DNA of 32,485 nt from Pseudomonadota bacterium (lineage in GTDB: Bacteria; Pseudomonadota; Alphaproteobacteria; Rhizobiales; Xanthobacteraceae). The position numbers were made by a program, and so were the translations under genes. The stretch covers positions 1-32,485 of the forward strand of contig JAEYTJ010000209.1 of assembly GCA_023434095.1 (NCBI GenBank), in the 5' to 3' direction. Positions 16,929-23,968 of the stretch are shown one piece after another (within the stretch, counting starts at the first letter, position 1; the number at the start of each line of letters is the position of its first letter). The notes beneath the pieces are model-generated. The model was not told where the DNA came from. It saw only the letters and a list, made by a program, of their open reading frames with translations, and made no database searches.

Positions 16929-18461
16929 TCAGGGGACGGGCGAGGCGGCAGCGGGAGCAGGCGCCGCCACCGGGTCGAGCCGGAACAGCCGCACCGGCGG
17001 CATGGTCACGTCGCGGAACCGCCGCGACACCTCGCCGAGATCCTCGCGACCATAGACGGCGCTGATCTCGTTGAAGGAACGGAAGGTCGACAGCACGAGC
17101 AGCAGCGGCGCCGGCAGGGACAGCACCTCGGGCTCCTTCATGAAGGCATAACGCTGGCGCTCGTCGAACTGCTGAACGGTGACGCCGGGCAGCTCCCGCT
17201 TCAGCATGGCCGTCATCTGGTAGTCGTTGGTGAGGATGGCACCTGCGCCGATCGCCCGCCGGCGCGCATCGATCTCGGCGGCGAATTCCGGCCAGCCGCG
17301 CGTCATCCTCAGCACCGCGTCCTTGTTCCCTGCCAGCGTGGTCGGTACGAACAGAGCGTGGATGCCCAGCGCCAGCACGAGGCCGAAGGCCAGCGGCAAC
17401 GTCGCCCGCGCCAGACCCGGCAGGCTTCGCCCGAGCCGGCCTCTGCCGGCAGGCGCCAGCATGCCCGCCGCCGCCGCGATCGCCACCAGCGGATAGAGAA
17501 AGCCGACCCAATTGCCCTCGACCCGCGCGCGCAGCGCATGCACGGCGAAATAGGCAAGCGGCACGAAGAGCAGGATCAACACCAGCGCCCACCCGCCCCC
17601 CGGGCGAAAGACGGTGCCCCCCCGGCGCGGCAGCAGACCGAGCACGGCGAACAGAAAGATCAGCGGGGTCGCCAGCGCGATCTGCGAGCCGATAAACTCC
17701 GGCAGGAAGGCGGGCCGGAACGGTGCCTGCGCCGTCACCCGGCCGCCCTGCTTGGTCAGCGTCGCCCAGTCGTGCGTGGCGTTCCAGACGATGTTCGGCA
17801 GGAACACGAGCACGGCAAGCAGGGCGGCGAGCCAGGGCCACGGGGTCAACAGCTGCCGCCGCAGCGGCGCCAGTGCCAGCACCGCCAGTGCAAAGGCGAC
17901 GGCCAGCATGATGCCGGAATACTTCGACTGCGCCGCGAGCCCGATCGCCAGGCCCATGGCGAGCCACCAGATCGGACGAGGAGCGCGGATCAGCCGCGCC
18001 GCGCACCACACCATGGCGGCGCAGAACAGCGCCAGCGGCGCGTCGGGCGTCGCCAGCGTAAGCCCGAGAAAACCGAAGATCGTCGCGTTGAACAGCACCG
18101 CCGCCAACGCGCCGGCGCGCGGGTCTTCCAGCAGTTCCTCCGCCCCGCGCCAGACGAACCAGCTTGCCGGCAGGGCAGCGAGCACGCTGAACAGCCGCAC
18201 CCCGAGAGGCGTATCGCCCAGCACCTCCTGCCCGGCCCGGATGAAGACAGCGATCATCGGAGGATGGTCGAAATAGCCGGCGGAAAGGCCCTGCGCCCAC
18301 AGCGCATAATAGGCCTCATCCGGCACCAGCGGCACGAAAGCGGCAAGCACCAGCCGCCACGCCAGCATCAGCCCGATGAGCACGACAGCGCCGCGCGCGG
18401 CGAAATCCGCGCTGAACGAGGAGCCGGGCGTCGCCGCCGGTCCGGCGGAAAGGGCGCTCAT
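16929..18461 (-). CDS. Glycosyltransferase family 39 protein (ArnT/PMT-like, polyprenyl-phosphate sugar dependent)
   Basis: A 510-residue polytopic membrane protein. The first periplasmic loop has VPDEAYYALWAQGLSAGYFDHPPM (about residues 47-70), the acidic DEAYY and YFDHPP signature of GT39/PMT-type transferases such as ArnT, which use undecaprenyl- or dolichyl-phosphate sugars. About ten to eleven hydrophobic helices follow, then a soluble periplasmic C-terminal region from about 395. The acceptor (lipid A, other lipid, protein or polysaccharide) cannot be told. The start overlaps the upstream GT2-GtrA stop by ATGA (18458-18461), so the two are translationally coupled and probably act in one pathway: GT2 makes the lipid-phosphate sugar and this enzyme transfers it at the outer face of the inner membrane. 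Confidence 0.85.
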   Translation of the reverse strand: MSALSAGPAATPGSSFSADFAARGAVVLIGLMLAWRLVLAAFVPLVPDEAYYALWAQGLSAGYFDHPPMIAVFIRAGQEVLGDTPLGVRLFSVLAALPASWFVWRGAEELLEDPRAGALAAVLFNATIFGFLGLTLATPDAPLALFCAAMVWCAARLIRAPRPIWWLAMGLAIGLAAQSKYSGIMLAVAFALAVLALAPLRRQLLTPWPWLAALLAVLVFLPNIVWNATHDWATLTKQGGRVTAQAPFRPAFLPEFIGSQIALATPLIFLFAVLGLLPRRGGTVFRPGGGWALVLILLFVPLAYFAVHALRARVEGNWVGFLYPLVAIAAAAGMLAPAGRGRLGRSLPGLARATLPLAFGLVLALGIHALFVPTTLAGNKDAVLRMTRGWPEFAAEIDARRRAIGAGAILTNDYQMTAMLKRELPGVTVQQFDERQRYAFMKEPEVLSLPAPLLLVLSTFRSFNEISAVYGREDLGEVSRRFRDVTMPPVRLFRLDPVAAPAPAAASPVP

Positions 18462-19633
18462 GCCGCGTCCTTCCACACCAGCGCCCGGCTCATCGCGTAG
18501 TTCCACACCGCGCCGATGAAGGCGCCCGCAATGCCGGCCAGCCACCATTGCTCGGTCTGGTAGAAGGCCCAGTCGGCGGCGCCGACATTGGCCGCCGCGC
18601 CGAGACCGCAAATGGCATAGAAGGCCAGCAGGCCGCGCAGGAAGGCGAAGCCGGTGAGCCGGCGGTCGCGATAGGTGAGCAAATTGTTGAGCACGTAGTT
18701 GAACGTCATCGCCGTCAGCGTGGCAATGGCCTGTGCCACCAGGAAGCTGAGCGCCAGTCCGAGGCCGAGGCGCAGCGCCGCGAGGTGAACGACGAGGCCC
18801 GCCGCACCCACCGTGGCGAAGGAAAGGAAGCGCAGCGAGACGACGCCACCCGTTGCCTTGGCGACGATCAGGCCGAGAAAATCCATGAGCACGCGGTTGT
18901 CGAGCTTGCTGTCGCCGCTCTGCCGGACGCCGAAGCTGTAGGTCAGCTCCGTCACTTTCAACCGCCCCCTGGCAGTGGCGAGAATGTCGAGCAGGATCTT
19001 GAAGCCCTGCGTGGACAGTTTGGGCGCCAGTTCCTCCACCGTCTCCCGCCGCAGCATGAAGAAACCGCTCATCGGGTCGGAGGAGGTGACGTGCAGCACG
19101 CGCTGGGCGAGGATCGTGGCAAGGCGGCTGCCGCGCCCCCTCCAGGCGCTGAAACCTTCGGCGTCGCCGCCGGGAGCGTAGCGCGTGGCGACCACCACAT
19201 CGGCACCGGCGCCCATGGCCTCCAGCATGCGCGGCAGCAGGGCCTCGTCGTGCTGAAGGTCGGCGTCCATCACGGCGACGATCGGTGCCTGCGCCGCCAG
19301 CATGCCCTCGATGCACGCGCCGGCCAGCCCGCGCCGTCCGACGCGGCGGATGCAGCGGATGCGCGGGTCGCGCCGGCCGATGGCGCGCAGCGCGTCGGCG
19401 GTGCCGTCGGGGGAATTGTCGTCGACGAAAATCGCCTCCCAGGCGATGCCGTCCAGCACCCGGGCCAGCCGCGCCACCAGCGGCTCCAGATTGCCGCGCT
19501 CGTTGAAGGTGGGAATGACCACCGTCAGTTCGGGGGCGACGGCCGGCGAGACTCCCGGCCCCCGTCCGTCAGGAACGGACATGGTGCTTTCGGACATAGC
19601 GTGGGCGAGCGCGAGAGACGGCGAGGACGTCAT
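18458..19633 (-). CDS. GT2 glycosyltransferase fused to a GtrA-like membrane domain
   Basis: A protein of about 391 residues. The N-terminal GT-A domain (about 35-260) resembles dolichol/polyprenol-phosphate mannosyltransferase: LTVVIPTFNERGNLEPLV, FVDDNSPDGT and the metal-binding MDADLQHDE. The C-terminal GtrA domain (about 265-391) has four hydrophobic segments (LRFLSFATVGAAGLVVHL, LSFLVAQAIATLTAMTFNYVLNN with the YVLNNLLTYRDRR motif, and two more), a family associated with translocation of lipid-linked sugars. It should make a polyprenyl-phosphate sugar and may help flip it. ATG 19633 lacks a ribosome site; in-frame ATGs at 19597 and 19582 also precede the conserved part, so the start is uncertain. 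It begins 103 bases after recN ends. Confidence 0.87.
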   Translation of the reverse strand: MTSSPSLALAHAMSESTMSVPDGRGPGVSPAVAPELTVVIPTFNERGNLEPLVARLARVLDGIAWEAIFVDDNSPDGTADALRAIGRRDPRIRCIRRVGRRGLAGACIEGMLAAQAPIVAVMDADLQHDEALLPRMLEAMGAGADVVVATRYAPGGDAEGFSAWRGRGSRLATILAQRVLHVTSSDPMSGFFMLRRETVEELAPKLSTQGFKILLDILATARGRLKVTELTYSFGVRQSGDSKLDNRVLMDFLGLIVAKATGGVVSLRFLSFATVGAAGLVVHLAALRLGLGLALSFLVAQAIATLTAMTFNYVLNNLLTYRDRRLTGFAFLRGLLAFYAICGLGAAANVGAADWAFYQTEQWWLAGIAGAFIGAVWNYAMSRALVWKDAA

Positions 19634-19736
19634 GGGAAGCCGGCGGAGCGAGGGACATAAGCGTGCGGACGAATAGGACAGGCCGGAGCGGAAGTCGACG
19701 GCGACGAATGTTCCGCGTCCCGCGACTGAAAGCGTA

Positions 19737-21410
19737 TCAATCGGCGACGGCACCTTTCAGCAACCTGTCGGCGGCCGCCCGCGCCTCGGACGTCACCTCA
19801 GCGCCCGAGAGCATGCGGGCGATTTCCTCGCGGCGGTGATCGGGCGCCAGCGGCGCGACCCGTGTTGCCACCCGGTCGCGATCGGCCATCGCCTCCTTGG
19901 CGATGCGGAAATGGTTGCCCGCCCGCGCGGCCACCTGCGGGGCATGCGTCACCGCCACCACCTGCACCCGATCGGAGAGCCGCGCGAGCCGGCCGCCGAT
20001 CGCATCCGCCACCGCGCCGCCCACACCGGTATCGATCTCGTCGAACACCAGCGTCGGTGCCGAACCCTTGTCGGCCAGCACCACTTTCAACGCCAGCAGG
20101 AAGCGCGCCAGCTCGCCGCCGGACGCGACCTTCATCATCGGGCCGGGCCGCGTGCCGGGATTGGTCTGCACCCAGAACTCGATACGGTCATAGCCGTCCA
20201 CCTGTGCGGCTTCGTCGACCTGGCAATCGGTGAGGAAACGCGCCCGCTCCAGCTTCAGCGGCGGCAGTTCGGCGTTCACCGCCTTGTCCAGCGCCGCGGC
20301 AGCGGCGCGGCGCTTCTGCGAGAGGTCACGCGCCGCCTGCCGGTAGGCGGCCTCCATGGCGTCGGCGCGGGCTTCCAAACCCTTCAGCGTCTCCGCCCCG
20401 TGGTCGAGCGCGTCGAGTTGGTCGGCGAATCGCGCCGCGACGCTGGGCAGATCGTCGACGGTGCAGGCATATTTGCGTCCAGCCGCGCGCAACGCGAATA
20501 GTCGCTCCTCGATGCGCTCCAACTCGTGCGGGTCGAAATCGGCTTCGCGAAGCGCCACATCGAGATGGGTGCGGGCAAGGTCCAGCGCGTTCAGCGCGGC
20601 GTCGATGGCCTCCACTGCCGGGCGCACCAGCGCTTCCACCTCGCCGGCGCGCCGCTCCAGCCGGCGCACGGCGGCGGCAAGGCCGGGTATGGGGGAGTTG
20701 TTGCCGCCGACGGCGTCTTGCGCATCGGCGAGATCGGTCGCGATCTTCTCGAAACGCATCATCTCGGTGCGGCGCGTGGCAAGCCGTTCTTCCTCGCCCG
20801 GCTCGGCGGCGAGGGCCGTGAGTTCATCCACCGCATGGCGGATGAAATCGGCCTCCTTGGCCGCCTCGTCGAGCCGCGCCTTTTCCTGAGCCGCCTCGGT
20901 ACGGGCGGCGCGCCAACCGCGCGCCCGGGCGCTCACTTCCTCCGCAAGTGCCGCGAGCCCGCCATAGGCGTCGAGCAAGGCGCGGTGCGAGGCAGGGTCG
21001 ACAAGCGCGCGGTCGTCATGCTGGCCGTGGATTTCCACCAGCCGGCGGCCGAGATTGCGCAGCATCTGCGCGCTCACCGACTGGTCGTTGACGAAGGCAC
21101 GGGTGCGGCCATCCGCGTGCTGCACCCGCCGCAGCACAAGTGCGCCGTCGTCGTCGATTCCCGCTTCCGCCAGCAAAGCGCGCACCGGGTGATCGGCGGC
21201 GAGGTCGAATTCGGCCGTGACCTGGCCCTGGGTGGTCCCCTGCCGCACCAGCGAGCCATCACCCCGCCCCCCGAGCGCGAGGGTGAAAGCGTCGAGGAGG
21301 ATGGACTTGCCCGCACCGGTCTCGCCGGTGAGCACGGTGAGGCCGGAATGAAAAGAGAGGTCGAGCCGCTCGATGAGCACGATATCCCTGATCGACAGGG
21401 CGATCAGCAT
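19737..21410 (-). CDS. recN: DNA repair protein RecN
   Basis: A 557-residue SMC-like ATPase of double-strand break repair. The N-terminal Walker A is GETGAGKS (29-36), followed by LGGRGDGSLVRQG and HGQHDDRALVDPASH (RecN-specific Q-loop region). A central coiled coil covers about 155-370, and the C-terminal half holds the ABC signature VASGGELARFLLALK, Walker B TLVFDEIDTGVGG and the H-loop VAVTHAPQVAARA. Length is normal. GGAG lies eight bases upstream of ATG 21410. It follows bamD on the same strand, the order usual in Rhizobiales. No LexA site was recognised in the 135-base gap by eye. Confidence 0.95.
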   Translation of the reverse strand: MLIALSIRDIVLIERLDLSFHSGLTVLTGETGAGKSILLDAFTLALGGRGDGSLVRQGTTQGQVTAEFDLAADHPVRALLAEAGIDDDGALVLRRVQHADGRTRAFVNDQSVSAQMLRNLGRRLVEIHGQHDDRALVDPASHRALLDAYGGLAALAEEVSARARGWRAARTEAAQEKARLDEAAKEADFIRHAVDELTALAAEPGEEERLATRRTEMMRFEKIATDLADAQDAVGGNNSPIPGLAAAVRRLERRAGEVEALVRPAVEAIDAALNALDLARTHLDVALREADFDPHELERIEERLFALRAAGRKYACTVDDLPSVAARFADQLDALDHGAETLKGLEARADAMEAAYRQAARDLSQKRRAAAAALDKAVNAELPPLKLERARFLTDCQVDEAAQVDGYDRIEFWVQTNPGTRPGPMMKVASGGELARFLLALKVVLADKGSAPTLVFDEIDTGVGGAVADAIGGRLARLSDRVQVVAVTHAPQVAARAGNHFRIAKEAMADRDRVATRVAPLAPDHRREEIARMLSGAEVTSEARAAADRLLKGAVAD

Positions 21411-21545
21411 GGGGAACGCTCCAGAACGTGGTCCTGCGGGACAAGGGAGCGCGCCGTTCGAGCCGGCAGCCGGAGGACGCGCATCCGTGTTCTCGCTACG
21501 TTCTCACAACTCGCGGCGCAGCGGAAGAGGGTTTCCCGCTCTTCT

Positions 21546-22451
21546 CTAGCCGAGGGTGAAGCCCTTGAAGGCCTTGGCGATCCACGACTGCTCGTTCATC
21601 TGAGGATTTACGCCGCGCGACTGCACCAGCTTGTAGGCGTCCTTGTACCAGTTGCTGTCGGGGAAATTGTAGCCGAGCACAGCCGCCGAGGTCTGCGCCT
21701 CGGTGATGACGCCGAGCGCCATATAGGCTTCCGTGAGGCGGTACAGCGCCTCCTCGACATGGCGCGTGGTCTGATAGCGCGTCACCACCACCTTGAACCG
21801 GTTGATGGCGCCCGCATAGTTGCGCTGTTCGAGATAGTAGCGCCCGATCATCATCTCCTTGCCGGCGAGTTGGTCGCGCGCGACTTCGAGCTTCTTCTTG
21901 GCGCTGACGGCATATTCGGTGTTGGGGTATTTGCGAATCACCTCTTCCAGCGAATCCATCGCGCGCTGGGTGCGCTGCTGGTCGCGGGAGATGTCCGGGA
22001 TCTGGTCGAAATAGGAAGCGGCGACGAGGTACTGCGCATAGGCCGCGTCTTCCGAGCCCGGGTGCAGCGCCAGATAGCGGCGCGCCGCGGCGATGCACTC
22101 GTCGTAGTCGCCCTGGGTGTAGTTGACGTAGGCGATCATCAACAGCGACTTGCGCGCCCATTCCGAATAGGGATGCTGGCGATCGACGTCCTCGAAGCGG
22201 GTGATCGCGTCCTTGTATTCGTTCTTCTGCATCAGCGTGAGCGCTTCATTGTAGCGCTGCTCGGCCGGGACGTCCGGGTAGACCGTCTCTTCCTTGCTGG
22301 TGTCGAACAGGCTGGCGCAGCCGCCGAGCGAGGCGCCGACCAGCACCAGCCCAATGAGCCGCGCGGCCACCAGGCCCGAGCGCACAGCGCCGGAGCGGGT
22401 GGCGGGGGCCACGGGGCCGGGAACAGTCTGGCCGAGACGGAGAAGACGCAT
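21546..22451 (-). CDS. bamD: Outer membrane protein assembly factor BamD (ComL), lipoprotein
   Basis: A 301-residue lipoprotein of the BAM complex, which folds beta-barrel proteins into the outer membrane. An unusually long positively charged lead (about 25 residues) precedes the hydrophobic stretch LIGLVLVGASLGGC, with the lipobox Cys at residue 45. Then come five TPR-like repeats: EQRYNEALTLMQKNEYKDAI, HPYSEWARKSLLMIAYVNY, DPISRDQQ-type DISRDQQRTQRAMDSLEEV, and EEALYRLTEAYMALG among others, ending in QSWIAKAFKGFTLG. The ATG at 22451 has a weak ribosome site (GGGATCG); the open frame continues to 22676 but that is not BamD-like. It lies 270 bases after lpxC, so its own promoter is likely. 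Confidence 0.94.
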   Translation of the reverse strand: MRLLRLGQTVPGPVAPATRSGAVRSGLVAARLIGLVLVGASLGGCASLFDTSKEETVYPDVPAEQRYNEALTLMQKNEYKDAITRFEDVDRQHPYSEWARKSLLMIAYVNYTQGDYDECIAAARRYLALHPGSEDAAYAQYLVAASYFDQIPDISRDQQRTQRAMDSLEEVIRKYPNTEYAVSAKKKLEVARDQLAGKEMMIGRYYLEQRNYAGAINRFKVVVTRYQTTRHVEEALYRLTEAYMALGVITEAQTSAAVLGYNFPDSNWYKDAYKLVQSRGVNPQMNEQSWIAKAFKGFTLG

Positions 22452-22570
22452 CACAAGTTCGATCCCGATCTGGTCGCTGTTTCGTCGCCAAGTGCGTGGA
22501 CAGGCGCTAAGGCGGCTTTCCGACCGGATTATGGCGCCTCGGGACGCCAAGCGCAAAGAGGCGCGGCGAG

Positions 22571-22601
22571 CCACCGTTTCATGCCATCTGTGGCACGGTG
22601 G
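22571..22601 (-). promoter_or_regulatory. Bipartite hairpin in the lpxC-bamD gap
   Basis: CCACCGT (22571-22577) pairs with ACGGTGG (22595-22601), enclosing a second stem GCCA-TCTG-TGGC (22583-22594) and an asymmetric five-base bulge. It lies 120 bases upstream of bamD and 120 bases downstream of lpxC. It has no T-run, so may be an lpxC mRNA end structure, a bamD leader or chance. Confidence 0.35.
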
Positions 22602-22721
22602 ACGCGCTCGACCGGTGCACGACGAGCGGCAGGGCGGAACGCGGCGAAGTGGAAGGAAAGGGGATATACGGCGCAACGCGCGCAGGGCAGCCGACGACCG
22701 GACGCGTCCGCACCGACAGCG

Positions 22722-23660
22722 TCACAGCTCCGGCGCGTAGGCCGGGACGGCCACCGCGATCAGGCCGGCATTGCTGCTGACCGAGCGACGCGCCGGGATG
22801 CGGGCTTCGACGATCTCATAGGCGGAACGGTCGGACAGCAGCGCGTCGACGACCGCGAAATTGAGCTTGTGACCGCCGCGATAGGAGCGGTAGCGGGCCA
22901 GCAGCGGCAGGCCGCCAATGGCGAGATCGCCGATGGCATCGAGAGCCTTGTGACGGACGAACTCGTCCGCATAGCGCAGCCCGGTGGTGTTGAGCACCCC
23001 CTCGTCGCCGAGGCAGATCGTGTTGTCGAGCGAGGCGCCGAGCGCGTAGCCGGCCTGCCACAGACGTTCCACATCGCTGACGAAGCCGAAGGTCCGGGCG
23101 GCGGCGAGTTCCTTGCGGAACACCTCGGGCGACATGGTCGCGGCAAAGCGCTGGCGACCGATGGCGGAATGGTCGAAATCGATCTCGACTTCCAGCCGGA
23201 AGCCCATGTCGTAGGGCGAAATCTCGCCGAAGCCGGTCTCGGTTTCGACACGGACCGGCTTGAGCACGCGCAGATAACGGCGGGCGCTGTCGGTCTCGAC
23301 GATACCGGCCTCGTCCACGGCGGCCACAAATTCGCCCGCGCTGCCATCGAGGATCGGAACTTCCGGGCCGTCGATCTCGACCCGGGCATTGTCGACGCCG
23401 ATGCCGGCGAAGCAGGCCAGCAGGTGCTCGACGGTGGACACGGCGGGCCCTTCCGCATCGCGGAGCACGGTGGCGAGGTCGCTGCCGCGCACCGCGCCAC
23501 GGCAGGCGCGCACCGACTGATTGGTGTCCTTGCGGAAGAAGACGATGCCGCTGTCGGCTTCGGCGGGGGAAAGATGCATCCGGGCCAGCTTGCCGGAATG
23601 GACGCCGACGCCGGAAAGCGTCACGTCATCACCGAGGGTGGTCTGCCGTACAGCGTTCAT
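22722..23660 (-). CDS. lpxC: UDP-3-O-acyl-N-acetylglucosamine deacetylase LpxC
   Basis: A 312-residue zinc deacetylase, the committed step of lipid A synthesis in the cytoplasm. Zinc ligands appear as His79 (STVEHLLACFAG), His237 and Asp241 (VRHKALDAIGD); His264 (GGHKLNFA) is the general acid and Glu78 the general base. The numbering, one off E. coli at most, supports the start at 23660 (MNAVRQTTLG, GVGVHSG). AARTFGFVSDVERLWQAG and GASLDNTI are LpxC signatures. The ribosome site is poor, and a terminator-like hairpin ends eight or so bases before the ATG; an in-frame GTG at 23717 would read through that hairpin. Between ftsZ and bamD, as in other Rhizobiales. Confidence 0.95.
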   Translation of the reverse strand: MNAVRQTTLGDDVTLSGVGVHSGKLARMHLSPAEADSGIVFFRKDTNQSVRACRGAVRGSDLATVLRDAEGPAVSTVEHLLACFAGIGVDNARVEIDGPEVPILDGSAGEFVAAVDEAGIVETDSARRYLRVLKPVRVETETGFGEISPYDMGFRLEVEIDFDHSAIGRQRFAATMSPEVFRKELAAARTFGFVSDVERLWQAGYALGASLDNTICLGDEGVLNTTGLRYADEFVRHKALDAIGDLAIGGLPLLARYRSYRGGHKLNFAVVDALLSDRSAYEIVEARIPARRSVSSNAGLIAVAVPAYAPEL

Positions 23661-23667
23661 TCGACCC

Positions 23668-23692
23668 AAAAAGCGGATGCGCAGGCATCCGC
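23668..23692 (-). terminator. Terminator-like hairpin in the lpxC leader (possible attenuator)
   Basis: Read on the minus strand: GCGGATGC-CTGC-GCATCCGC followed at once by TTTTT, a perfect eight-base stem with four-base loop and T-run, all within 32 bases of the lpxC ATG at 23660. It would stop transcripts coming from upstream just before lpxC or hide the ribosome site. Structure is seen; function is inferred. Confidence 0.65.
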
Positions 23693-23823
23693 TCTCCCCA
23701 ATCCCCAAAACCAACACAGTGCGCCGCCACCTTAGGACTGGCTGCGGAACCGAATCCGCTGCGGACGCTTATCGTTGGTTGGCAAGATAACGGCGCGGTG
23801 AGTCTGCGCCAAATCACGCTTGC

Positions 23824-23840
23824 TTACCGTCTGTTACCGT
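23824..23840. promoter_or_regulatory. Direct repeat TTACCGT x2, ten-base period, upstream of lpxC
   Basis: TTACCGT occurs at 23824-23830 and 23834-23840, one helical turn apart, in the AT-rich part of the ftsZ-lpxC gap. Tandem half-sites at this period are what OmpR-family regulators bind. The 308-base gap (23661-23968) holds this, the lpxC leader hairpin and the ftsZ terminator; no small gene is visible. Confidence 0.35.
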
Positions 23841-23874
23841 TTTTACGCTAACGCACAAATCTAAAAAATCCTTT

Positions 23875-23914
23875 AATAACAAACAGATGCGCCCGGACCT
23901 CGCGATCCGGGCGC
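23875..23914 (-). terminator. Intrinsic terminator after ftsZ
   Basis: GCGCCCGGA (23889-23897) pairs with TCCGGGCGC (23906-23914) across an eight-base loop. On the minus strand it is followed by ATCTGTTTGTTATT, a T-rich tail. It lies 54 bases after the ftsZ stop, separating ftsQAZ transcription from lpxC. Confidence 0.75.
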
Positions 23915-23968
23915 TGCATTGCGGATGTCGTGTGTAACAGGCGGCACGCGACCGCCTGTTCGCTGGCC

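Noticed and set aside
16218..18500. 760-codon open frame on the plus strand
   Set aside because: Antisense to ligA and the GT39 gene; low-complexity Arg/Gln/His composition and no motif.
20526..23735. 1069-codon open frame on the plus strand
   Set aside because: It runs antisense through recN, bamD and lpxC, each with clear catalytic motifs. Long antisense frames are expected in GC-rich DNA.
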